A stretch of DNA of 26,198 nt, taken from positions 1 to 26,198 of the forward strand of contig JAEDJT010000020.1 of the NCBI GenBank assembly GCA_016296185.1. Direction: 5' to 3'. The notes beneath the pieces are model-generated. The model searched no databases, had not been told where the DNA came from, and saw only the letters and a list, made by a program, of their open reading frames with translations. Shown here piece by piece: positions 6,037 through 12,385 of this stretch. Position numbers and translations under genes: made by a program. Numbering within the stretch: the stretch's first letter is position 1; each line of letters opens with the position of its first letter. Origin of the DNA: Bacilli bacterium (GTDB lineage: Bacteria; Bacillota_I; Bacilli_A; RF39; UBA660).

Positions 6037-6066
6037 GAATAATTTGTAATGTAAATAATATACTTA
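6037..6066 (+). promoter_or_regulatory. Possible sigma-E-type promoter for spoIIIAH
   Basis: GAATAAT (a full match to the sigma-E -35 KMATAWW), 15 bases, then TATACTTA (5 of 8 against CATACAHT). It lies 15 bases before the spoIIIAH ATG. In B. subtilis spoIIIAH is transcribed by sigma-E. The -10 match is poor, so this is a weak candidate. Confidence 0.3.
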
Positions 6067-6080
6067 ATTAGGTGATTATA

Positions 6081-6575
6081 ATGATTAATAAACAAAATAT
6101 ATGGTTTGTATCTTTATTTAGTATTATTCTTGTTTTAAGTATTTTTTATTTTAGTATGAATGATAGTTCTTTAAATGAATTTAAAGATATTAGTTATAAT
6201 GATGAATCACAGACAGAATTAGTATTAAATGAAAGTTCTGAATTAGTTTCTTTAAGAATTCAAAGTGATGAAGAAATGCAAAAAATGATTGAAGATTATA
6301 AAAACACATTATTATCTTTAACATCTACATTAGAAGAAAAGAATGAAGCTTATGATAATTTATTGTTATTAAATAGTAATAAAAGTACTGAAACTAATTT
6401 AGAAGATATTATTTATAAAAAATTAAATTTAGAATCTTTTGTAAAAATAACTCCTAGTGGTATTAATGTTGTTGTAAATCATAAAGAGCATTCTTATGAA
6501 TTAGCAAATACAATTATTAGAACAGTTCAACAAGAATTTAAGGATAATAAGTATATTACAGTTAAGTTTAATTAA
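6081..6575 (+). CDS. spoIIIAH: Stage III sporulation protein AH (SpoIIIAH-like)
   Basis: This 164-residue protein begins MINKQNIWFVSLFSIILVLSIFYFSM: a short basic N-terminus, one TM helix (~7-26) and the typical 'KKQTVWLLT...VVLSVYY' SpoIIIAH-type opening. A Glu-rich helical linker (~50-105) follows, then the YscJ/FliF-like ring-building domain (~108-164, LEDIIYKKLNLESFVKITPS and LANTIIRTVQQEFKDN...ITVKFN). In B. subtilis mother-cell SpoIIIAH binds forespore SpoIIQ to form the channel-like complex between the two cells. The ATG at 6081 is chosen over the GTG at 6072, which lies within the AGGTG ribosome site. It is not in a spoIIIA operon here; gerE and gerM follow. Confidence 0.85.
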   Translation: MINKQNIWFVSLFSIILVLSIFYFSMNDSSLNEFKDISYNDESQTELVLNESSELVSLRIQSDEEMQKMIEDYKNTLLSLTSTLEEKNEAYDNLLLLNSNKSTETNLEDIIYKKLNLESFVKITPSGINVVVNHKEHSYELANTIIRTVQQEFKDNKYITVKFN

Positions 6576-6601
6576 CATTTTTTATAATGCTTCATATATT
6601 A
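6575..6601 (+). promoter_or_regulatory. Possible sigma-K/sigma-E-type promoter for gerE
   Basis: AC at 6575-6576, 16 bases, then CATATATTA at 6593-6601, fitting the -10 pattern CATAnnnTA of late mother-cell sigma factors. gerE is a sigma-K gene in B. subtilis. The predicted start would leave only a very short leader before the ribosome site, and a TATAAT at 6583-6588 is an alternative sigma-A -10 without a clear -35. Confidence 0.35.
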
Positions 6602-6622
6602 CTAATAAGGAAGAGGTATTAT

Positions 6623-6826
6623 ATGAAGAAGATACTAACAATTAGAGAAAAAGAAGTTTTTGATTTATTGATACTTAATAATACTACAAAAGAAATTGCA
6701 AGTAAATTATTTATTAGTGAAAAAACAGTTAGAAACCATATTTCGAATGTAATACAAAAATTAGGAGTTAATGGTAGAAGCCAAGCTGTTATTGAGCTAC
6801 TTAAATTAAATGAAATAAATCTATAG
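6623..6826 (+). CDS. gerE: GerE-like LuxR-type HTH regulator
   Basis: This 67-residue protein is a bare LuxR/GerE helix-turn-helix domain without a receiver or sensor domain: LTIREKEVFDLLI (~5-17), TTKEIASKLFISEKTVRNHI (~21-40) and QKLGVNGRSQAVIEL (~45-59). Size and composition match GerE (74 residues in B. subtilis), the late mother-cell transcription factor for coat genes. The ATG at 6623 is preferred over one at 6587 because AAGGAAGAGG lies 6 bases before it. Its position between spoIIIAH and gerM supports a sporulation role. A different stand-alone LuxR-type regulator cannot be excluded from sequence alone. Confidence 0.78.
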   Translation: MKKILTIREKEVFDLLILNNTTKEIASKLFISEKTVRNHISNVIQKLGVNGRSQAVIELLKLNEINL

Positions 6827-6846
6827 TCCTTTTATAAGGACTTTTT
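6825..6846 (+). terminator. Terminator after gerE
   Basis: AGTCCTT, TTAT loop, AAGGACT, then five T. It overlaps the gerE stop codon. Only 15 bases remain before the gerM ATG, so gerM may depend on read-through. Confidence 0.7.
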
Positions 6847-6861
6847 ATATAAGGTGATTAA

Positions 6862-7749
6862 ATGATTAGAATTTTTTCTTTTAGAAAAATTATTATAACT
6901 ACTCTCTTTTTAATTCTTTCTATTATACTTTATAATTATCCTAGTGATTTAGAAAAACACATAAGTTATCAAGACATTGCAAAAAGAAATATATATCTAA
7001 TAGATATGAATGACTATGTAGTCATGACTAAGGATAGTTATAACTCTATTTTAGATTTAATAACTTTATTAAAAGATAATAATGATGGTGAAAGATTTAA
7101 AGGATTAATACCTAGTAATACTAAAGTATTAAGTTATGAAATTAATAATGGAATATTAAACATTGATTTTAGTAATGATATTATGGATATTGAAAGTGAT
7201 AAAAGTATATTAATGTTAGAAAGTATTATATATTCTTGTACGAGTTTGGAAAATATTGATAAGATAGCTATTTTTGTTGAAGGAAATCATTTAGATTATG
7301 TTCCTAATACTAATATTAAATTAGATTATTATTTAGATCGTAATTTTGGAATAAATACTATTTATAATATTGATAGTATCAATAATACTAGTAGTGTTAC
7401 TGTATATTATAGTAAAGACGATTATTTTATCCCTATTACTTTAGTAAGTAATGATTCTAGTGATAAAATGTCTATCATTATTAATAGTTTATCTAGTAAT
7501 AAAGTTTTTGATAGTAATCTATCTAATCAGATATCTAATAATGTTAAATTATTAAATTATGATTATGATGAGGAGGTAATTGATTTAAATTTCGATGATT
7601 GTTTATTTGATTATGTACTTGATGGTACGTTAAAAGAAGAAGTTAAATACACTCTTTTTTACTCTATTTATGACACTTTTGGGGTTAAAAATGTAACTTT
7701 TAGAATAAATAATGAATATATTGATAACTTTGGACTTGCAAATTCTTAA
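6862..7749 (+). CDS. gerM: GerM-like protein with two GerMN domains
   Basis: This 295-residue protein has an N-terminal membrane anchor (~9-24) and two tandem GerMN-type domains. The first (~55-155) includes LITLLKDNN, FKGLIPSNTKVLSYEINNGI and LNIDFSNDI. The second (~180-290) includes SVTVYYSKDDYFIPITLV, VKLLNYDYDEEVIDLNFDD and FGVKNVTFRINNE. The repeated 'L.iDFs..i / L..si.yTl..i..i..V.i.i.g' pattern is the family signature. In B. subtilis GerM acts in the engulfment/channel complex, needed for SpoIIQ localisation with SpoIIIAG/AH, so its presence beside spoIIIAH is meaningful. No Cys lipobox is seen, unlike the lipoprotein GerM of Bacillus; an uncleaved anchor is likely here. The ribosome site is AAGGTGAT. 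Confidence 0.8.
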   Translation: MIRIFSFRKIIITTLFLILSIILYNYPSDLEKHISYQDIAKRNIYLIDMNDYVVMTKDSYNSILDLITLLKDNNDGERFKGLIPSNTKVLSYEINNGILNIDFSNDIMDIESDKSILMLESIIYSCTSLENIDKIAIFVEGNHLDYVPNTNIKLDYYLDRNFGINTIYNIDSINNTSSVTVYYSKDDYFIPITLVSNDSSDKMSIIINSLSSNKVFDSNLSNQISNNVKLLNYDYDEEVIDLNFDDCLFDYVLDGTLKEEVKYTLFYSIYDTFGVKNVTFRINNEYIDNFGLANS

Positions 7750-7764
7750 ATTATGTTATATAAT
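7736..7764 (+). promoter_or_regulatory. Sigma-A-type promoter for tRNA-Arg
   Basis: TTGCAA, exactly 17 bases, TATAAT. The -35 lies in the last codons of gerM. The expected start at about 7771 leaves a 13-base 5' leader before the mature tRNA. Confidence 0.75.
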
Positions 7765-7783
7765 CAATATGTTCTTGAGTTAT

Positions 7784-7860
7784 GACCTCGTAGCTCAGCT
7801 GGATAGAGCAATCGCCTTCTAAGCGATCGGTCAAGTGTTCGAATCACTTCGGGGTCACCA
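7784..7860 (+). tRNA. tRNA-Arg, anticodon TCT
   Basis: This is a complete cloverleaf of 77 bases with encoded CCA. The acceptor arm GACCTCG pairs with CGGGGTC; the D arm is GCTC..GAGC; the anticodon arm ATCGC / GCGAT holds loop CTTCTAA (anticodon TCT, reading AGA/AGG); the T arm carries GTTCGAATC. In this AT-rich genome AGA is the main Arg codon, so this should be a major Arg tRNA. It has its own promoter and terminator. Confidence 0.97.
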
Positions 7861-7871
7861 CTTTGAATATT

Positions 7872-7898
7872 AAAACTGGTTTTATACCAGTTTTTTTT
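7872..7898 (+). terminator. Terminator after tRNA-Arg
   Basis: AAAACTGG, 7-base loop, CCAGTTTT, then further T. Confidence 0.85.
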
Positions 7899-7934
7899 CT
7901 TTGCCTTGAAAGTGTAAAGTTACCCCTTCTTCAA

Positions 7935-7963
7935 TTGGTTATTTTTGTTTTTTTTGGTATACT
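7935..7963 (+). promoter_or_regulatory. Promoter for the beta-propeller protein gene
   Basis: TTGGTT, 17 bases, TATACT. It lies 27 bases before the ATG at 7991, with AAGGAGG between. Confidence 0.55.
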
Positions 7964-7990
7964 AGAAAACTATGTGGAAGGAGGTATCAT

Positions 7991-9004
7991 ATGTCTAAGT
8001 GGAAAAATAAACTTAAAAAAGCTTTATGTATCGCTGGTTTAACTTCTATTTTGATTAATCTTGGTGGAAGTAATAAAAAAGATATGACTAGAGATAATAT
8101 TCATGATTATTATAATGTTGGATATGATGCAGTTAATTATTTAAATAGTTCCAATAATCAACTATTAGATTTTGCTGATAATGGATTTTATAATTACACT
8201 AATACATCTATTCCATTTGAGGCAGATAATTCTATGATACCTCAAGGAATTACTTTATATAATGATTATATTCTTGTTTCTACTTATGATTATTGGAATA
8301 AGGAGAAATCTAGAATATATGTATTAGATATGAATGGAAATGTAGTTCATGTTTGTAAGTTAGAAATAATCGCTCATGTTGGTGGAATTGCTTATGATCC
8401 TGATCATGAACTTTTATGGGTATCTAATGCTGAAGGAAGAGTTAATGCTTATAGAATAAATAATATTTTAAATTGTGAAAAAGTATATGCTACATATAGA
8501 GAGTTAAATTTAGGATTCGATTTAATCAACTATAAAGATGAACCTGCTGTTTCTTATTTAGCTTATAATGATAATCACTTATATGTTGGTAATTATACTA
8601 AAAGTGAAGATGGAACGATGAAAGAATATAATATTACTATGAATGAAGATGAAACTATTCATTTATCATTAAATAATAGTTATACTGTTCCTAGTAAAGT
8701 ACAAGGTGTTACTTTTTATAATAGTGGTGAAAATAACTATATTATATTTAGTAGATCTTATGGTACTTGTACTACTTCTTTATTGCAAATATATTTATTT
8801 AAAGGTAATGAATTTAGATCTAATGATGCTAATGCTATAAACTATGAAACTCCTTCTATGATGGAACAAGTTATAGTTAACGGAATTGATTTATATTCTC
8901 TATATGAATCTAATGCCTTTCCCTACTCTTTAGTTACGAATAGTGAAGATGATTCTATATATGTTACAGATATTGTTTCTTTAACAAAAAAAATAAACCA
9001 CTAA
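7991..9004 (+). CDS. Secreted or membrane-anchored beta-propeller-like protein
   Basis: This 337-residue protein has a basic N-terminus and short hydrophobic segment (~10-25, ALCIAGLTSILINL) suggesting export or anchoring. The rest reads as repeated beta strands of propeller type: MIPQGITLYNDYILVSTYDY (~83-102), SRIYVLDMNGNVVH, HVGGIAYDPDHELLWVSNAE (~130-149), YLAYNDNHLYVGNY, VQGVTFYNSGENNYIIFSRS and PYSLVTNSEDDSIYVTDI. The pattern 'GI.y......vs......i.v.d..G' is that of NHL/SMP-30/YncE-like propellers. No catalytic residues can be assigned and the family is not recognised. It has a strong AAGGAGG ribosome site and its own promoter, and stands alone between the tRNA and frr. It may bind an extracellular ligand (inference). 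Confidence 0.6.
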   Translation: MSKWKNKLKKALCIAGLTSILINLGGSNKKDMTRDNIHDYYNVGYDAVNYLNSSNNQLLDFADNGFYNYTNTSIPFEADNSMIPQGITLYNDYILVSTYDYWNKEKSRIYVLDMNGNVVHVCKLEIIAHVGGIAYDPDHELLWVSNAEGRVNAYRINNILNCEKVYATYRELNLGFDLINYKDEPAVSYLAYNDNHLYVGNYTKSEDGTMKEYNITMNEDETIHLSLNNSYTVPSKVQGVTFYNSGENNYIIFSRSYGTCTTSLLQIYLFKGNEFRSNDANAINYETPSMMEQVIVNGIDLYSLYESNAFPYSLVTNSEDDSIYVTDIVSLTKKINH

Positions 9005-9019
9005 GTGGTTTATTTTTTA
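8987..9019. terminator. Bidirectional terminator between the propeller gene and frr
   Basis: AAATAAACCA, CTAAG loop, TGGTTTATTT, with a T-run on the plus side and an A-run (T-run for the minus strand) on the other. It covers the stop codon of the plus-strand gene and serves both converging genes. Confidence 0.85.
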
Positions 9020-9556
9020 TACAGTCATTAATTCTTCTTCTTTTAATTTTAATTTTTCATCAATTTTTTTGTTATATTCAGTTATTAAATTTTGTACTTC
9101 ATCTAACATTTTCTTTTGATTATCTTCAGGAATTGATTCATCTTTTTTGATATCATCATTTGCTTCTTGACGAACTTTTCTTAAAGCTACTTTAGCATCT
9201 TCAGAAATTTGTTTTGCTTGTTTAACATATTCTCTTCTTCTATCTTCTGTTAATGGTGGAATTGCTAAAATAACAGCTTCTCCATTATCGTTAGGATTAA
9301 TACCTATATTTGCTTCATTAATAGCTTTTACGATATCTTTAATGCATCCTTTATCAAATGGTTTAATCATTAATGTTTTAGCTTCAGGAACAGTAATATT
9401 AGCTAAACTTTGAATTGGTGTTGGTGTACCATAATATTCAACCATTAATCCGTTTAATAATGCTGGATTAGCTCTTCCTGCTCTTATTGTATTTAATCTT
9501 TGATCCATTACTTCTAATGCATTCATCATTTCTAATTCTATTGTTTCATCTATCAT
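9017..9556 (-). CDS. frr: Ribosome recycling factor
   Basis: This 179-residue protein (typical length about 185) has the RRF pattern: LNTIRAGRANPALLNGLMVEYYGTPTP (split as LNTIRAGRANPALL and VEYYGTPTP, ~21-47), IQSLANITVPEAKTL, IKPFDKG (the family's 'i.P.D...'), GINPNDNGEAVILAIPPLTEDRRREYVK and the terminal helical region. RRF splits post-termination ribosomes together with EF-G. A GAGGAGAG ribosome site precedes the ATG. In many Bacillota the order is rpsB-tsf-pyrH-frr; here pyrH is missing and a thioredoxin-like gene lies between tsf and frr. Confidence 0.97.
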   Translation of the reverse strand: MIDETIELEMMNALEVMDQRLNTIRAGRANPALLNGLMVEYYGTPTPIQSLANITVPEAKTLMIKPFDKGCIKDIVKAINEANIGINPNDNGEAVILAIPPLTEDRRREYVKQAKQISEDAKVALRKVRQEANDDIKKDESIPEDNQKKMLDEVQNLITEYNKKIDEKLKLKEEELMTV

Positions 9557-9597
9557 GCGTTTTCTCTCCTCTTTAATAAGTTTATTATATCTAATTA

Positions 9598-10251
9598 TTA
9601 ATTATTATTCAAATAATAATTCACTAATGCTTGTTCAAATTCTATTTGGAATTTTATTAGATTTTCTTCATTCCAATATTCATCTATTTCAATAGTATTT
9701 TTCATAGCAACAGTATCAGTATTGTAATATAAAATTTTGCCATTATCAACAATATAAATTGATGGTGCTAATAAATTTGAGTTACTTCCATCTGTTGTTG
9801 TTAATGATCCTTTTAATAGTTCTTTAATTTTATAATAATTTGAATTTTTTTGTGCTTTATCATTATTAATATCGTAATAATATACTTTATCTATTCCGAA
9901 TGTATCAAATATAGGATCTACTATTGTCATTAATTTTTTTGACCATTCAGATGTTTCACTTCCTATGATTATAATATTTTTTCCTCTTTTAACATAGTTA
10001 ATCATTTGTGTTCCGTTAATTACTTCATATTTTTCGCTTTTTAAATCTTTATAGTAATCTGTTATATATTTTACTTCTGTATCTTTATTTTCATATTTAT
10101 TACTTAAATATACAAAACCAAAAATAACTAGAGCAAACATTAATAAATATATTATTTTTCTTATAATACTTAATGTTTTTTCTTTTTTTGTTAATACTTT
10201 TTTATCTTTTGCTGGAATAGCTTTTTTATCATCTTTTTTGTTAGTACTCAT
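9598..10251 (-). CDS. Membrane-anchored thioredoxin-fold protein without the CxxC motif
   Basis: This 217-residue protein starts at the ATG at 10251, with AGGAAGTG 7 bases upstream; a longer frame to 10347 would cross the tsf terminator and is rejected. Order: a charged Lys-rich cytoplasmic N-terminus (1-30), a TM helix (~32-50), then an outer domain with thioredoxin-like features: strand IIIIGSETSEW (~93-103), helix SKKLMTIVDPIFDTFG, strand KVYYYDINND, and a PSIYIVDNGKILYY strand holding the equivalent of the cis-proline. Where thioredoxins have CxxC, this has S101-E-W-S104, so it cannot do thiol exchange. The fold is inferred from pattern only. An extended -10 (TGGTATAAT) lies at 10271-10279, so it probably has its own promoter. 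Confidence 0.6.
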   Translation of the reverse strand: MSTNKKDDKKAIPAKDKKVLTKKEKTLSIIRKIIYLLMFALVIFGFVYLSNKYENKDTEVKYITDYYKDLKSEKYEVINGTQMINYVKRGKNIIIIGSETSEWSKKLMTIVDPIFDTFGIDKVYYYDINNDKAQKNSNYYKIKELLKGSLTTTDGSNSNLLAPSIYIVDNGKILYYNTDTVAMKNTIEIDEYWNEENLIKFQIEFEQALVNYYLNNN

Positions 10252-10335
10252 ATTTTCACTTCCTATCATTATTATACCATGATTTATTGTTTTTAAAGTT
10301 GATTTAAAGCAATGGTTGTAAACAAATGTATATAA

Positions 10336-10359
10336 AAAAAGACACATTTGTGTCTTTTT
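10336..10359 (-). terminator. Terminator after tsf
   Basis: AAAAAGACAC, 4-base loop, GTGTCTTTTT, followed on the minus strand by more T. It lies 12 bases after the tsf stop. Confidence 0.85.
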
Positions 10360-10371
10360 CTTTTTTAGTAA

Positions 10372-11244
10372 TTAACCTTTAATTTGTGCCATTACTTCTT
10401 CAGCGAAGTTTTCTTCACGTTTTTCGATTCCTTCACCAACATTGAATCTAGTAGCACCAATTAATTCTCCACCATTGTTAGTTACGTATTTAGTTACATC
10501 TACATCGCCATCTTTGATGAATGCTTGTAATGATAAACAAATTTCTTTATAGAATTTGTTAATTCTACCTTCTACCATTTTTTCTGCAATATCAGCAGGT
10601 TTTCCTTCTTCGATAGCTTGTTGTTTTAGAACTTCTCTTTCTTTTTCTACTTCTTCAGTAGGAACTTCTTCTTTAAATACATATTTTGCTCCCATAGCTG
10701 CTGATTGCATTGCTACATCTTTAGCTACTTCTTCATTAGCGCCTTTAACTACAGCAACAACTGCAATTTTTCCGCCCATATGTAAATATGCTCCGAAGTT
10801 TTCATCATCGTTCTTTTCGATTACTGCAAGACGACGGAAGTCTAATTTTTCTCCAATTTTTGCTGTTTTAGCAACGATTAAATCATTAATAGTTCCATCT
10901 TCATATTTTAATTCTTTAGCTTCTTCTAATGTTTTAGCATCACTTTTTAAAATAGTGTTACCTACAGCATCTAATAATTCTTTGAATTCTTCGTTTTTAC
11001 TTACGAAATCAGTTTCTGCGTTGATTTCGATCATAACAGCTTTGTTTCCATCAATATAAATATTTGCTAAACCTTCAGCAGCAATTCTTGCTCCTTTTTT
11101 AGTTGCTTTAGCAATACCTTTTTCTCTTAACCAATCTATAGCTTTAGTTAAGTCTCCATCGCATTCTGTTAGTGCTTTTTTGCAATCCATCATACCTGCG
11201 CCTGTTTGTTCACGTAATTCTTTTACTAAACTTGCGTTTATCAT
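10372..11244 (-). CDS. tsf: Elongation factor Ts
   Basis: This 290-residue protein is full length. The N-terminal UBA-like domain reads LVKELREQTGAGMMDCKKAL (~6-25), followed by the core with INAETDFVSKNEEF (~75-88), the segment ENFGAYLHMGGKIAVVAVVKG (~147-167), and the terminal region with LSLQAFIKDGDVDVTKYV. TDFV is the stretch that contacts EF-Tu. EF-Ts is the nucleotide exchange factor for EF-Tu. It follows rpsB by 41 bases in the standard rpsB-tsf operon, with an AAGAAGGAAGG ribosome site. Confidence 0.98.
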   Translation of the reverse strand: MINASLVKELREQTGAGMMDCKKALTECDGDLTKAIDWLREKGIAKATKKGARIAAEGLANIYIDGNKAVMIEINAETDFVSKNEEFKELLDAVGNTILKSDAKTLEEAKELKYEDGTINDLIVAKTAKIGEKLDFRRLAVIEKNDDENFGAYLHMGGKIAVVAVVKGANEEVAKDVAMQSAAMGAKYVFKEEVPTEEVEKEREVLKQQAIEEGKPADIAEKMVEGRINKFYKEICLSLQAFIKDGDVDVTKYVTNNGGELIGATRFNVGEGIEKREENFAEEVMAQIKG

Positions 11245-11285
11245 AATGTAACCTTCCTTCTTTTAAAATCAATAAATTTATTAAA

Positions 11286-12221
11286 TTATTCGCTTAAAGA
11301 TGCGATTAATTCATCTTTTTTCATAGTTGTGTATCCTTTGATACCAGCTTCTTTAGCCATTGCTTTTAAAGAAGTTAATGTCATAGAACTTAAATCTTCA
11401 GTAGCAGTTTCAACTACTTCTTCTTTAGCTTCAACTTTTTCTTCTACTTTTTCAGCTTTTGGAGCTTTTTCAGCTTTTGGAGCTTCTTTTACTTCTTTTT
11501 TAGGTTTCTTTTCATCTTCAGTAACATAGTCGATGATTTCTCCACCTTGTGCTTCAGCGATAGCGTTTCCTAAAACACCTAAAACAACTTTTACAGATCT
11601 AACTGCATCGTCGTTACCAGGAATAACATAGTCAACGTCATCTGGATCACAGTTTGTATCAACAATACCAAAAATAGGTATATTTAATTTTCTAGCTTCT
11701 TTGATAGCGTTTGATTCTTTTTTAGGATCAACGATAATCATTGCTTGTGGTAATTTATCCATTTTTCTAATACCACATAATAATTTGTTTAATTTTTCGT
11801 ATTCCTTTTTTAAGTTAATAACTTCTTTTTTAGGTAATACTTCGAATGTTCCGTCTTGTTCCATTCTTTCAATTTGTTCTAAACGTTTAACTCTACTTCT
11901 AATAGTTCTGAAGTTTGTTAAAGTTCCGCCTAACCATCTTTCTACTACATAGTAAGAATTAGTTCTTTCAGCGTTTTCTCTTGCAGCTTCTTGAGCTTGT
12001 TTCTTAGTTCCAACGAATAAGAAAGTTCCTCCGTTTTGTGCAATTTTGTTTAATTCAGCGTAAGCTTCTTCTAACTTACTAGCTGTTTTTTGTAAGTCGA
12101 TAATATAAATATCGTCTCTTGTTGTAAAAATGTACTCTTTCATTTTAGGGTTCCATCTTTTAGTTTGATGTCCAAAATGAACGCCAGCCTCTAATAGGTA
12201 GCTTTGAGATACTACTGCCAT
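11286..12221 (-). CDS. rpsB: 30S ribosomal protein uS2 with a C-terminal Rho_N-like extension
   Basis: This 311-residue protein is clearly longer than the usual ~230-260. Residues 1-~232 are a normal S2: LLEAGVHFGHQTKRWNPKM, YIFTTRDDIYIIDLQKT, FVGTKKQAQEAARENAERTN, WLGGTLTNFRTI and PIFGIVDTNCDPD. Residues ~238-275 form a Lys/Glu/Ala-rich linker with a repeated APKAEK unit. Residues ~277-311 (LSSMTLTSLKAMAKEAGIKG, then YTTMKKDELIASLSE) match the Rho_N/SAP-like helix-extended-helix pattern 'l..mtl.eLk.lAk..gikgys.mkKdeLi..L'. Such domains often bind nucleic acid. S2 sits on the 30S near the mRNA exit, so the tail may reach nearby RNA (inference). The gene heads the rpsB-tsf operon with a structured leader. 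Confidence 0.97.
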   Translation of the reverse strand: MAVVSQSYLLEAGVHFGHQTKRWNPKMKEYIFTTRDDIYIIDLQKTASKLEEAYAELNKIAQNGGTFLFVGTKKQAQEAARENAERTNSYYVVERWLGGTLTNFRTIRSRVKRLEQIERMEQDGTFEVLPKKEVINLKKEYEKLNKLLCGIRKMDKLPQAMIIVDPKKESNAIKEARKLNIPIFGIVDTNCDPDDVDYVIPGNDDAVRSVKVVLGVLGNAIAEAQGGEIIDYVTEDEKKPKKEVKEAPKAEKAPKAEKVEEKVEAKEEVVETATEDLSSMTLTSLKAMAKEAGIKGYTTMKKDELIASLSE

Positions 12222-12325
12222 AATTTCACTCTCCTTTTGTTATTTTCTTCCGTATACTTAAATATCACCAACCTATGGCCACTGGGCAATACAAACGGTA
12301 TACGTGATTATTTGGCTTTTTAGCC
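12222..12325 (-). ncRNA. Structured 5' leader of rpsB-tsf (candidate autoregulatory leader)
   Basis: About 100 bases lie between the promoter and the rpsB ATG, long for this compact genome and visibly richer in GC. On the minus strand a hairpin GGCT-AAAA-AGCC lies at the 5' end. Then CGTATAC (12299-12305) can pair with GTATACG (12250-12256), and ATCAC (12304-12308) with GTGAT (12263-12267). These pairs cross, so they form either a pseudoknot or two alternative structures. Between them lies a small GCC-CAGT-GGC hairpin. rpsB leaders in many bacteria are feedback targets of S2. Whether this matches a known leader family needs a covariance search. Confidence 0.5.
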
Positions 12326-12331
12326 GCTAAT

Positions 12332-12360
12332 ATTGTACCAAAAAAAAGTACTCAATACAA
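12332..12360 (-). promoter_or_regulatory. Promoter for rpsB-tsf
   Basis: Minus strand: TTGTAT, 17 bases, TACAAT. The -35 lies in the loop of the ylmH terminator and the spacer holds its T-run, so terminator and promoter overlap almost completely. Confidence 0.6.
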
Positions 12361-12368
12361 GTACTTTT
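12340..12368 (-). terminator. Terminator after ylmH
   Basis: Minus strand: AAAAGTACT, 7-base loop, AGTACTTTT, then more T. It lies 18 bases after the ylmH stop and overlaps the rpsB promoter. Confidence 0.8.
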
Positions 12369-12385
12369 CGCCTATTTTATGCTAT

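Noticed and set aside
6587..6622. Longer start for gerE
   Set aside because: The added residues do not fit GerE, and the ATG at 6623 has AAGGAAGAGG at proper spacing.
7784..7860. tRNA-associated integration site
   Set aside because: No integrase, no repeated tRNA 3' end and no foreign gene block follows; the next gene has ordinary composition and its own promoter.
10252..10347. Longer N-terminus for the thioredoxin-fold protein
   Set aside because: The added 32 residues would come from the tsf terminator region, and the internal ATG at 10251 has a good ribosome site.
10556..11059. Long plus-strand frame inside tsf
   Set aside because: Shadow frame produced by tsf codon bias. tsf itself is certain.
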